64,000 bases of DNA, taken from Trichomonas vaginalis G3. Its lineage: Eukaryota > Parabasalia > Trichomonadida > Trichomonadidae. The stretch covers positions 13,636,205 to 13,700,204 of the forward strand of contig NC_067206.1 in the NCBI RefSeq assembly GCF_026262505.1, written 5' to 3'. The notes under the pieces are model-generated. The model was not told the DNA's origin, ran no database searches, and worked only from the letters and a program-made list of their open reading frames with translations. The stretch's first letter is position 1. Every line of letters begins with the position of its first letter. Positions 37,484 to 46,565 of this stretch are shown in pieces. A program made the translations under genes and the position numbers.

Positions 37484-37503
37484 AAAGGCCTAGTAAAACC
37501 GTT
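37484..37503 (-). promoter_or_regulatory. M3-M5 type core promoter of uS17
   Basis: Reading on the minus strand, AACGGTTTT is followed six bases later by CCTTT, which ends about 7 bases before the ATG. These fit the M3 and M5 core-promoter motifs described for Trichomonas vaginalis. The eL32 gene has the same two boxes at the same spacing. Confidence 0.6.
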
Positions 37504-38130
37504 TTTTCAATTCAAATTTCGTTCCTCCTATATTGGTGCTGCACGCCGATAATCAATTTAATAAAGTATTAAAATTTATATCATAATGAAAATTATTTTG
37601 AAAGTCAAGTATCTTTGAAAGGGAAACTAATGCTTTAAAAAATTTTTTATATATCAAAATACACATTTCTTTAGTTTTCCTTCAACCATTAGTCAAAGCA
37701 ACACATAGTAAGCCTACACATTGGCTCCTTACAAAGTTCTAAGTTAAACATGTATATTCATCGAAAGATCTTTTGATTGCATTGAAGAAGAGGACATAAT
37801 GCAATGAAAATACCTTCATTAGCTGCTATTATCGAAACAAAATGTATTAAACTACATACACTTCATTTAAGCAGTAAATATAGGATTGATAAGTGAAAAA
37901 TTCATATATTGTATCAAAATGAATGTATCAATAAGAATTATGATTAATCCTTAGTAATGAAGAAAGGATTTAAGTGTATGGTGTTTTTACTCCATTTTTG
38001 TTTTGAGATCAAAATTTTTAAAAAGCGTTTTTATGAAAATGAAATGAAATTTATATATTCTGAAGGATATGTAATCATTAGAAATAATTTTGGAGGATTG
38101 TTAATTTTGAAAAATTATTATCGTCATGGA
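37504..38130. other. Spacer between divergent ribosomal protein genes
   Basis: This is A+T-rich DNA without a supported gene. The short plus-strand frame at 37,957-38,160 has no recognisable product and runs through the eL32 promoter, so I take it as chance. Confidence 0.6.
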
Positions 38131-38151
38131 AGCGGTTTTGGTCTGCCTTTT
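38131..38151 (+). promoter_or_regulatory. M3-M5 type core promoter of eL32
   Basis: AGCGGTTTT at 38,131-38,139 and CCTTTT at 38,146-38,151 lie just before the ATG at 38,154, with the same six-base gap as in the uS17 promoter. They match the M3/M5 pair reported for trichomonad genes. Confidence 0.6.
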
Positions 38152-38153
38152 GA

Positions 38154-38552
38154 ATGGTAAATCCAGCTGAACACAAGCCAATCATCCACAAGAAGACAAA
38201 CAGATTCCACCGCCCACAGTCCGATCTCTGGAAGCGTGTTCCTTCCGCTTGGCGCCATCCACGTGGTATCGATTCTCGTTTCCGCAGGAAGTATCGTGGC
38301 ACACCACTCCACCCAAGTGCTGGTTTTGGCTCTGATAAGGAAACAAGATTCATGCTTCCAAACGGCTTCATCCCAGTTATCGTTCGCTCACTCAAAGATC
38401 TCGACATGTTACTTACAAAGAATACAACACATGGAGCAATGATCTCTGCTCAGGTTAGTGCTAAGCTTCAGCAAGAAATCATCAAGAAAGCTCAGGAATT
38501 AAACATCGAAATCCTCAACCAAGCTCGTAAGCATGTTGCTCAGGAGCAGTAA
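38154..38552 (+). CDS. RPL32: 60S ribosomal protein L32 (eL32), 132 aa
   Basis: This large-subunit ribosomal protein has the expected length (human 135 aa). Diagnostic stretches are HKKTNRFHRPQSDLWKRV, WRHPRGIDSRFRRKYRG, the conserved GFGSDKETRFMLPNGF and LEVLL-type LKDLDMLLTKN, and the terminal helix SAKLQQEIIKKAQEL. The start is fixed by the promoter three bases upstream and by homologues that begin MV/MA with a short basic tail. There is no intron, and it is G+C-richer than its flanks. Confidence 0.95.
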   Translation: MVNPAEHKPIIHKKTNRFHRPQSDLWKRVPSAWRHPRGIDSRFRRKYRGTPLHPSAGFGSDKETRFMLPNGFIPVIVRSLKDLDMLLTKNTTHGAMISAQVSAKLQQEIIKKAQELNIEILNQARKHVAQEQ

Positions 38553-39133
38553 ATAAAATACCAATCTACCAACTGGATTATTTTATAAAGAACTCATTGA
38601 AATAAATCATTTCCAATTTTTATTTTAAAATTAATAATATTTTTTATGTAGCAATCATGTTTTATCTTGCTTCGATTTAAATAAATGTCCATTTAAAGAT
38701 TTATTTTCGTTTTTCTCAAAAAGAACTGTTCTTGAAATATTATCTCATTAATTTTGGTTTAATGTTGATATGCATTCGCCAGCCATAAATATGAGTGAAT
38801 TAAGTGTTTTTAATGATATCTGCAATTTGTTAAGTTTCAATTATAAATTTTCTAATCAATACTGATTTTAAATCACGATGCAATAGTTATTTCAATGAAC
38901 ACCTGCCAAAGCTGATTGAAAGTATTATCATGAATAATGCTACATTGAATTTATGCTTAATGATCGAGTTCATTCTCAGAATGTTAAATTTGAACTACTT
39001 CATAGAATGCAAAGGCGTCATTTTGAAGTTCAGAAGAGAACTAGATCTAAATAAAAGTAAAATTAAAATAAAAATTAAGTTTTTAAAGAATTGATGTATG
39101 CAAACATATTATATATTTATATTTCCTGAAATA
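38553..39133. other. Intergenic, nothing seen
   Basis: This is an A+T-rich spacer between eL32 and the palmitoyltransferase gene, which point toward each other. I find no reading frame, repeat or RNA gene here. Confidence 0.6.
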
Positions 39134-40243
39134 TTACTCATTTTTCGGTTTTGAGTTCAATTCTTTTCGACGTTTTTCTTCATTTTCAATAATCTTCTTC
39201 CAATATTTATCTGGAACCCATTCTTCGCATTCAGGAACAGGTTCTGGGAAGAGAAATTCTTTCCAATTATGTATAAAGCCATAATCATACATATTTTTAA
39301 CTGGTTTCTTAGATTTATCATTCCGATGCTTGTAATAATAATCACCCCACTTGTCAAGTTCAATTGTTGTCCTTCCTGTGGAAATGAAGTAAATTTGTTG
39401 TCCGATGAAAATTACGAGGAAAATAATTATGAAAAAGAACAAAAATTCACAGAACGCGTTGAACTTCTGTTCTTTTATGAGAACAACAGCAAAAATCTGT
39501 GCATTGACCTTAAAACTATTGGTCCATTTAATTTTTTGATAATAAGCATACATGATCAAGAAGGTAACATACAAATCAGCATACAAATAATATGCTGATG
39601 CCACAACGCAGCCAACCAAAAATAATAAGAACCATCTATGGGTTCTTTCGCCAATTGAAGCAACTACCCATGGGCAATAGTGATCGTATTTGGCAATTCG
39701 ACGCTGTGTATAGTTGCAGTAGCGAGATCTTGCAACGGCTGGGATGTGAAGTGTTCTGCAAACTTTGTGATTGTAAAGAATGAAGTCGAATGGGTATTTC
39801 TTCATATATCCGATAACATTTTTGGAAGTGATAACGCCAGGATCTAAAAATTGAAGAGCAATTATAATTATCCAAGGAATTGCAGGTAAAACAACGCTTA
39901 AAATCTTATGAAGGAACAGATTTTTGTAGAAAATATGAATATATGGATATGTGCAAAACCAATAATCAGCAACTAAACCTGCATAAAGTAATGCGAAACT
40001 TATTAGAATGAAATATCTGCAAGGACCGTTCTTACCCATGCATGTATCATTATGGTCCGGTGAATCTGGTATATTAAATATCTTTTTATATTTTGCAATG
40101 AACCAATTCGGAAGTGTATTTGCGAAAAATCTGTAAATTGAGCCAATAAATGTATTTCTAACACAGCTGTTGTTACCATATATCATTACGAATGTGGCAA
40201 ATGCAATAAACAATATGTAAGCTATAATAATGTATCCAATCAT
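39134..40243 (-). CDS. DHHC-type protein S-palmitoyltransferase (DHYC variant), 369 aa
   Basis: This membrane enzyme attaches palmitate to cysteines of target proteins. It has about four membrane spans (about residues 3-23, 75-97, 113-132 and 203-228) plus another at 264-286. The family's DPG motif is at 134-136, and the cysteine-rich domain ends in AKYDHYCPWVVASIGERTH with the catalytic Cys at 190. The TTxE motif is present as TTIE (292-295). The signature is DHYC and not DHHC, a variant known in active yeast Akr1-type enzymes. Several of the usual zinc-binding Cys/His are replaced, so activity should not be assumed. The tail is rich in charged residues and faces the cytosol. Confidence 0.85.
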   Translation of the reverse strand: MIGYIIIAYILFIAFATFVMIYGNNSCVRNTFIGSIYRFFANTLPNWFIAKYKKIFNIPDSPDHNDTCMGKNGPCRYFILISFALLYAGLVADYWFCTYPYIHIFYKNLFLHKILSVVLPAIPWIIIIALQFLDPGVITSKNVIGYMKKYPFDFILYNHKVCRTLHIPAVARSRYCNYTQRRIAKYDHYCPWVVASIGERTHRWFLLFLVGCVVASAYYLYADLYVTFLIMYAYYQKIKWTNSFKVNAQIFAVVLIKEQKFNAFCEFLFFFIIIFLVIFIGQQIYFISTGRTTIELDKWGDYYYKHRNDKSKKPVKNMYDYGFIHNWKEFLFPEPVPECEEWVPDKYWKKIIENEEKRRKELNSKPKNE

Positions 40244-40335
40244 AAATTTTTTTATATAAAAATTATTCCGTGTAAATTTTTGAATAATCTCAATTTTTTT
40301 TCAATATCTACGGAATTTATAACGAACTCAAAAAA

Positions 40336-41238
40336 ATGCATCCTAAAATACATCCAACAATACCATTAATACATCCAAAACCAGCTGCACATCCTCCAAA
40401 AGAGGATTCTGCTGCTCATTGTGCAAAATTGGAAAAATTTGTTCATAAACAATCAGAAGAAATCACAAATCTTCAAAATCAGATATGTGAACAGCGAGAG
40501 AAAAACGCTGCAATACAAAAAAGGATTAATGAAATGAAACAATTCCTCGAAGAATATGATTTACATTGGGTTGGAGGTCCAGGACCAAAAGAAAGGAACT
40601 TTGAGCACGGACTTGATGATATGGAACTATTCATGATTAGAGTAAAGAAGCTAAATGAGGATGCAGAAGCTGTTAAACCTAAAATTAAACAAGATAAAAA
40701 TATTTCAAAAATGCAAAGTGATAAGCCAGTTCTTATCACTCTATATAATGAGCATTTTACTGTTAATAATGGCGAAGAAAGACCTTACGATGAAACATTA
40801 AGTACACAATTTTTCAGAGATATTTATGATGGATATTATCCAGAAGAATTCAAAGATATATATCCAGACGGATTTGTTATGAATATTGTAGATAAGCGCA
40901 CAATAAATCAATTCAAAGGAAAAGCCAGAACAATAGCAACACCACAACCAAAGAATGAAGAAAAGAAAGATCCACAATATGTACTTAATCCAGATGGAGA
41001 ATATGGTGTTGGCGATGGAAAGCTTCATCTCAGACTTCCTTCTGGAAGAGAAATTTTGAAATCAAAACCGAATATGACAATGCATGAAGTTCGGAAATTC
41101 ATTGTAAGCACATTCAATCTGAAAAACTTTGAAGTTATGGATCCCTTCAAAAACGCTCCTTATGATGATAATGCAACTCTGAGCTCTTTGAAACTATATC
41201 CAAAGGGAATAGTGAATGTCCAATTATCAGAAAAATAA
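40336..41238 (+). CDS. SEP and UBX domain protein (p47/UBXN11-like), 300 aa
   Basis: This is a probable cofactor of the AAA ATPase p97/Cdc48. The N-terminus is His/Pro-rich (HPKIHPTIPLIHPKPAAHPP). A coiled coil spans about residues 30-75 and a SEP domain about 131-190 (ITLYNEHFTVNNGEERPYD; FFRDIYDGYYPEEF). A UBX domain occupies 225-300 (LHLRLPSGREIL; VRKFIVSTFNL; TLSSLKLYPKGIVNVQL). The coil-SEP-UBX order is most like UBXN11. It is divergent from the palmitoyltransferase with a ~90 bp gap, so the two may share a promoter region. Confidence 0.85.
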   Translation: MHPKIHPTIPLIHPKPAAHPPKEDSAAHCAKLEKFVHKQSEEITNLQNQICEQREKNAAIQKRINEMKQFLEEYDLHWVGGPGPKERNFEHGLDDMELFMIRVKKLNEDAEAVKPKIKQDKNISKMQSDKPVLITLYNEHFTVNNGEERPYDETLSTQFFRDIYDGYYPEEFKDIYPDGFVMNIVDKRTINQFKGKARTIATPQPKNEEKKDPQYVLNPDGEYGVGDGKLHLRLPSGREILKSKPNMTMHEVRKFIVSTFNLKNFEVMDPFKNAPYDDNATLSSLKLYPKGIVNVQLSEK

Positions 41239-42101
41239 TATATATTTGTTTGTATAAATATTTGTTTTATAAAATAACATAAATTTTTATTTTTTTACTA
41301 TATTCATGGTATATTGCTTGAATCAATAGATAATTATAAGCCACTGTCAATAACAATTATTATCATCACTGATAAATGCTGAAATTACTTTAATTCAATG
41401 TTGTGTGATTTCTTGAAAAATATTTTTTCCGTAATTTTGTATAGTTTACAAATAAAAAAATTTAAAAAATTATTAAAATTAAGTGTTTAGATTATTTGCA
41501 AAATGTTTAGAAATAATTCAGTTAACCGTAAAGAGGTTTGATTCAAAAACTTCAAAATGGAGCGAAACTAAAATGCTGCGGGTACCTTGGAAATTTCCCA
41601 GCAATTTGTCTCCAGGACTACAAAAATGAATTAGGAGCCATTGTTAAAAGTCTCCAATGCATCATTTGAGACTCCAGTTAACAATCAATATTCATCTTCA
41701 TACAAAGCTACCAAAATTATTTCATTTTTAGAATACATGGAGAGTAGCACCTTTTGCTACTCATATCCAAGGAGAATAACACCTTGCATTTAACTAAACA
41801 CTTAATTTTATTAATTTTTTAAATTTTTTATTACTTGTAAACTATTCAAAATTAGGAAAATGTTTTTTCAAGTTTCCCTCAAAATTGAATAGAAAGTATT
41901 ATATAAGTAGCACTGGAAAACGTTGAATTATAATTTTTGACATTCTCAAAAAAAATTAAAAACGAGGAATTTGATTGGAATTGCATGCAAATTCTATGTT
42001 TAAAATAAATACCCATGCGAAAATTCATTTAAGGATATAATAAATTTTGTAAAATTTTCCGCCAAAAAGTGAGAAATTGAGGACTCTGTTCGCATTTCGA
42101 A
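41239..42101. other. Intergenic, holds a MITE
   Basis: This A+T-rich spacer contains the 0.4 kb inverted-repeat element at 41,442-41,844. I see no gene outside it. Confidence 0.6.
41442..41844. mobile_element. MITE-like element, ~403 bp
   Basis: Imperfect inverted ends of about 49-51 bp read TAGTTTACAAATAAAAAAAT... on the left and the matching inverse ending ...TTGTAAACTA on the right, sharing AAAATTAAGTGTTTAG at the inner edge. If the outer TA is taken as target duplication, the unit would fit a Tc1/mariner-type MITE. The interior is non-coding. The class is uncertain. Confidence 0.6.
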
Positions 42102-42707
42102 ATGGAAGATGAACAGCAACTTGCAAAAGTTATCACAGAGATGCCAAATTTTGTTCAAGAATATACTCTCATGCAAAGTATGAAGCAATACTTCGCTGCC
42201 CTCCGCCATACAAGAGGTCATAATCCGGAAGGTTCTCCAATAGATTTGGAAGTTCTTCTGTTATTAAAACTAATCCTCGGCTCTGTTGACAATCCTATTC
42301 AAACACTACATACAGTTGGAATAATCATAATTGGCGATGAAATTGCCATAAATGCAAATTATTTAAAAACTTTTCTTTCAACATGTCGTTCAAGAATCAA
42401 TAACTCTATGAAGCATCTTGGATGGGAGCTATCGAACCATGACAAAACAACAAAATCAGAGTTGCTTCAGCCTTTAGTCGATAGAAAAGATTCAAGAAAC
42501 TGGACAATACGTACAATACCTCCAACATCAGCAGTATATACATTTATTCATGAAAATCCTTCAGTAAGACTTCGAATGACAACAAATCAGCCACAAGATC
42601 TTCCTTTAGGTCAAATCATACTAGAACCTGGTCAAGGTGATGATAATAACGATCAATATAAAAAGGATGTCTCATCACCTCATATATATGGTGTCAAAAT
42701 GAATTAA
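42102..42707 (+). CDS. Possible initiator-binding-domain (IBP39-like) protein, 201 aa
   Basis: The layout recalls the trichomonad transcription-initiator DNA-binding domain: a helical N-terminus (ITEMPNFVQEYTLMQSMKQY), then IDLEVLLLLKLIL, and IAINANYLKTFLSTCRSRINNSMKHLGW, followed by a beta-like RNWTIRTIPPTSAVYTFI. I cannot run a profile search, so the family call is tentative. A 60-residue acidic/Asn-rich tail follows. If correct, it would be a sequence-specific transcription factor in the nucleus. The start is the first ATG after a TTTCGAA leader. Confidence 0.45.
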   Translation: MEDEQQLAKVITEMPNFVQEYTLMQSMKQYFAALRHTRGHNPEGSPIDLEVLLLLKLILGSVDNPIQTLHTVGIIIIGDEIAINANYLKTFLSTCRSRINNSMKHLGWELSNHDKTTKSELLQPLVDRKDSRNWTIRTIPPTSAVYTFIHENPSVRLRMTTNQPQDLPLGQIILEPGQGDDNNDQYKKDVSSPHIYGVKMN

Positions 42708-43096
42708 TTTTTTATTTTTGTTTGTATTTGTGTTCTAAACTTTTGTTAATTTCAAATTGTTATTATAATATTTCACAATATAATTCATTTTGAGTTTTTA
42801 ACTGAAAATTAAATTTTCAATCTTGAAAACATTATATTTGAGCAAGAAGAACTCGAAACCTATCTACTTATCAAAAAATTACTATATATTTATACTCCTT
42901 AATAAAAATCAAAATAGATTATTAATTTATATATAACAATCTATCTAACGGTGTTTAAGTTTGATAGATATTTAATATCAGGAAGGCGAAAGAGAACTCC
43001 TTGAATATAGATATCAACTCATCAAAAGATTATATTATGATTCATATGAGTTTATAAGTTAGTGTGTGAAAGGCGTGTACGTATAAAAACTAGCAT
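42708..43096. other. Intergenic, nothing seen
   Basis: This is A+T-rich DNA between the 201 aa gene and the BspA-like remnant. I see no gene or notable repeat. Confidence 0.6.
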
Positions 43097-43824
43097 TTAA
43101 CTCAAAACAATGAAATTAAAAAGATAACAAAAGAAATTTGAAATTTCCCAATGAACGCATGTTGGTATTGCCACACTCATATATTCAAAAATAGGTGTAA
43201 ACTTAGAATCGAAGAAATAATCAGTTTTATCAATATTTAAGTGGCCAGTTGTTTGCTTGATAACAATATGCTGGATTTGAGAGAAACGCCCAAAATATCC
43301 CCCAATATCTCTAACAGTTTCTGAAATCACCAATGTAGATATATAAGAATTTTGAATAGCACCAGCTAATATTTTTCTAACTCCAAAAGGAACGGAATAA
43401 TAAGAAACACTTTTGTTTCTTGGAATTATGTATAGAGTAGTCATATTTTTTGTATATAATATACAATCAATGGAAATATAATAAGGATTATCTTCAGCAA
43501 CAAACACATTTTCAAGAGATTTTATGCTATCGAAGGAGTTTGCTATAGCTAAATCCTTAATATTTGAAGAGAGGGTTAAATTAATAATTTTTGATTTGGA
43601 AAAAACATCATTTCCAATAGAAACCAAAGAATCTGGGAAAGAAACATCTTTTAATGATGCGAATCTATAAAATGCATTTCCATCTAGTTTAGTAATTCCT
43701 TCTCCTATAATTAAGTGAACAGTAGAGCTTTCATACTCTACAAATGCATCTGAACCAATTGTCCCATTGCCATTAACAGTAAGAGTATTTGTTGTTGAAT
43801 CATATGATGCTTGAGTCAGTTAGA
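43097..43824 (-). pseudogene. BspA-like leucine-rich-repeat gene remnant
   Basis: The frame encodes TpLRR/BspA-type repeats, a very large trichomonad surface-protein family. Repeats include ITKLDGNAFYRFASLKDVSF, DSLVSIGNDVFSKSKIINLT and GVRKILAGAIQNSYISTLVI. The frame is open from about 43,824 down to the stop. An in-frame stop (TAA) lies just before it, and no signal peptide or initiating region is present. An ATG at 43,627 would give 176 aa. Element C begins about 110 bp upstream, so the 5' part of the gene may have been lost at that insertion. The C-terminus ends in a hydrophobic run without an obvious tail. Confidence 0.7.
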
Positions 43825-44115
43825 TCTTTCTCTAAAAAAAATTGAAATAATCGATCATAGAAATTTTGATGTGTATAACTTTTAATAGCATTTTTCAGTA
43901 GAATACATCCATAATGAAGTATATCTTCTAATATGTAAAAAAAAAGGTAGTGGGGCTTCCAGGGGCTGCGCCCCTTCTAGCCCTGAAGATGTTTAGTATA
44001 AATGAAGTTCTTATATACGGGTCTTCCAGGAGCTTTTCACAAATTATATATGTTTTCATGTTTTGTCACTTTTCTGTCACTTTTCAGGAAAAAACATTTT
44101 TATTATTATATATAA

Positions 44116-44934
44116 ATGAATTTTACAAAACCACCGTTACCGTTCTTTGGAAATAAGAGTAAATGTAAAGATATTCTATTGAGAGAACTTAAGAAACTAC
44201 CGAATGGTCTAACATTTGTAGATTTGTTCGGTGGAAGTTTCTATATATCCCATTTGTGCCATACAATATTCCCAGACTCAAAGATTATATGCAATGACTT
44301 CGACAACTATATGGACCGTCTCAAACATATACCAGACACAAACAATATATTGAAAAAGTTAAAAGAAAAGATACCTATAGGTAAGATGGAACGTATACCA
44401 TTAGATAACAAAAATATTGTGAGAGAGGTTTTGAAAAAAGCAGAATATATAGACTGGGATAGTATATCTGCTAGACTATTATATAGTGGTTCTATAAGAG
44501 TTCATGACATTGAAACACTTATGTCAAAAGTTTTATATCTTAACTATACAAATGTTTTCAAAGAGGACATAGAAAAATATATTGAGGGTATAGAGTTTGT
44601 GAGATGTTATTGGACAGAGTTGTATGAAAAATATAAAGACAAGGAAAATGTTTTCTTTATAGTGGACCCGCCGTTCTATAACACATGGGATTTTCAATAC
44701 CAAGTAGACTGGACTTTGAGAGACTCTTTAGAAACTTTAGACGTTTTACATAACCATCCATGCTTTTACTTTACATCCGATAAAAGTGGTTTGGAAACCG
44801 TTATGAGATGGTTAGAGGACATACATGCCTATGAGTTTAGATATGACAAGATAGAATATGAGAGAGGTCCTATAAACTGGAGAAAGTGTCATAACAAAGA
44901 AATTTTACTAGTAAGTAAATGTGGTTTGAAATAG
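44116..44934 (+). CDS. Dam-like N6-adenine DNA methyltransferase, 272 aa
   Basis: This D12-class enzyme transfers a methyl group from S-adenosylmethionine to adenine N6. The N-terminal PLPFFGNKSKCKDILL matches the usual PF-x-G-x-K opening. Motif I is VDLFGGSFYISHL (about 35-47), motif IV is FIVDPPFYNT (181-190), and CFYFTSDKSG (216-225) follows. The frame is open in C and broken in A. It is known that Trichomonas DNA carries N6-methyladenine. Whether this enzyme contributes is inference. Its role in the element may be marking its own DNA. Confidence 0.85.
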   Translation: MNFTKPPLPFFGNKSKCKDILLRELKKLPNGLTFVDLFGGSFYISHLCHTIFPDSKIICNDFDNYMDRLKHIPDTNNILKKLKEKIPIGKMERIPLDNKNIVREVLKKAEYIDWDSISARLLYSGSIRVHDIETLMSKVLYLNYTNVFKEDIEKYIEGIEFVRCYWTELYEKYKDKENVFFIVDPPFYNTWDFQYQVDWTLRDSLETLDVLHNHPCFYFTSDKSGLETVMRWLEDIHAYEFRYDKIEYERGPINWRKCHNKEILLVSKCGLK

Positions 44935-45050
44935 GACTACTTGTTTTAGGTTTTTTCCATTGTGTCATTTATTTATTTGACGTGGCAGAAAAGTACAGAG
45001 AATATGAAGATGAACCAATGCCTGCAAATGTTCAGCATATGTACTCGTAA
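44919..45050 (+). CDS. Small membrane protein, 43 aa
   Basis: This is the counterpart of 11630-11761 in A: MWFEIGLLVLGFFHCVIYLF followed by an acidic tail. It overlaps the methyltransferase stop by 16 nt, exactly as in A. Conservation of the overlap and of the protein supports a real gene. Confidence 0.6.
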   Translation: MWFEIGLLVLGFFHCVIYLFDVAEKYREYEDEPMPANVQHMYS

Positions 45051-45073
45051 GAGATATTTTTATCTAATATTAA

Positions 45074-45435
45074 ATGGACGCACAGAACTTAGCGAATGCA
45101 CAGCAACCTGGACAACCAAACCCAGAGAATATTCCAAATGAAGTTAGAATACAAACTGCAATGGCAAACTATGGTCAAGTGCCAACAGATGTACAAATGC
45201 AAACTGCCATGTCAAATGACGCTGCGTTAGGTTTGCCACCATGGTATGCAAATATGAGATGGAAAGAGTTTATACAAACCCTGAAGTGGGATATAAACAA
45301 CTTTATGCAGATGACGCGAACACAGGAGTTGACCCAGAATATGTTTTCTACCAGAGGAGAAACAGAATGTATGAGCTCCAGTTAAAGAATGCTATGGAAC
45401 TCAACAGGAAACGTAAGAGACTAGGTGGACATTAG
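45074..45435 (+). pseudogene. Conserved hypothetical (120 aa family), broken
   Basis: This is the counterpart of 11244-11606 in A, with the same RIQTAMANYGQVPTDVQMQT start region and RKRKRLGGH end. About one break. The function is unknown. Confidence 0.65.
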
Positions 45436-45453
45436 ATTTTTACATATAGTAAA

Positions 45454-45696
45454 ATGGGTTTCTTCAGTAGTATTGGAAACTTCTTCAGAAGAGTTGGAAG
45501 AGGTATATGGAATGGAATAAAAACCGTAGGAAGAGGAATTTGGAACGGTGTCAAAAATATTGGTAAAAGAGTAGGTCAGTTCGTTGGTATTATACCTAAA
45601 GACCCTGAACCAGAAGAACAAGCTCCTGTTATACAACAGCCTGAACCTGCACCACAGTCAAGTTGGCAACCAAATCCAACACCTCAACCGTATTAA
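45454..45696 (+). CDS. Amphipathic Gly/Trp-rich small protein, 80 aa
   Basis: It is nearly identical to 10983-11225 in A (GRGIWNGIKTVGRGIWNGVK, then a Pro/Gln-rich tail). It is probably a membrane-active minor virion peptide, by composition and neighbourhood. It is convergent with the 282 aa family gene. Confidence 0.65.
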   Translation: MGFFSSIGNFFRRVGRGIWNGIKTVGRGIWNGVKNIGKRVGQFVGIIPKDPEPEEQAPVIQQPEPAPQSSWQPNPTPQPY

Positions 45697-45700
45697 AAAA

Positions 45701-46547
45701 TTATATTTTTACCGTTCGATAGTAGTTGTATATGAAACTAAGTTCTAAGTAAAACGCATGGTATAATGGAATTATTCTTTTTTTCCATCTGTTGTAAACC
45801 ATACTTGAAAGTCTGAAATACTTCCACTTGGTGGTTCGTATAACTTTGTAGGTTTTTCGTAAAAGTCATTTGCCAAGCATAAGAAAGAGTTTTGTGCACC
45901 AGAAAATGAAGCATGAACGATAATAGCATCTGGGTCGAAAACATTTTCATATGTTCCATTAGGGTTTTCGACTTCATAAAAGTCCGGGTGTACTGGATAT
46001 TCTGCAGGCTGATTTAACATCCTCATAAATCTATACCATGCCAAGTTGTTATATTTTGTAGAAATATAAACGTTTTCTCCAAGGTCTTCTATTCTATTGA
46101 TTTTAACAGTTGCATTTTCCTGTCATAAATAATATCGAGATGGTATTCTCCTTCGTCAATGTTATACTGGTTTGCATATTCGATATAGATATCGTTTATT
46201 TTTTCTTGAAAAGCTTGAAGAGTTGTTTCTAAGTTTACAAGCAAATTCACTTGTAAAAGTTTTCCCTGTTCAAATTTCTCATACATACGTTTTTCTTTGT
46301 TATAGTATCGAACTTCAAAACCGACTGTAAATGGGAAACCATGTATGGCTTCTGAAATGAACTTCATTCTACGAAAGCCAATAGCTTTTGTGACGGATGG
46401 GTCTCTTAACCATCTTAACGGGTAGTCAAAACGATAGCCTTCATGCTTTACGGTCTCTGTCTCAAACTTTTGACCGACATTGGTAAAAAGTTCATCTAAT
46501 GGTTTAGTTGTAGCAACTCTAGAATTTTCTTTTTCTATTGAAAGCAT
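45701..46547 (-). pseudogene. 282 aa family gene of element C, broken
   Basis: This is the counterpart of 10130-10978 in A (TKPLDELFTNVGQ, FDYPLRWLRDPS, SDFQVWFTTDG). About two breaks. It stays divergent from the fibre gene, as in A. Confidence 0.75.
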
Positions 46548-46565
46548 ATTTTATCTAGAATAAAA

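Noticed and set aside
37153-37572. 139 aa plus-strand frame opposite uS17
   Set aside because: It is antisense to uS17 and crosses its promoter.
38078-38407. Minus-strand frames opposite eL32
   Set aside because: They are antisense shadows of a G+C-rich gene.
40798-41028. Frame antisense to the SEP-UBX gene
   Set aside because: It is a shadow frame rich in Ile/Phe, typical of the complement of A-rich coding sequence.
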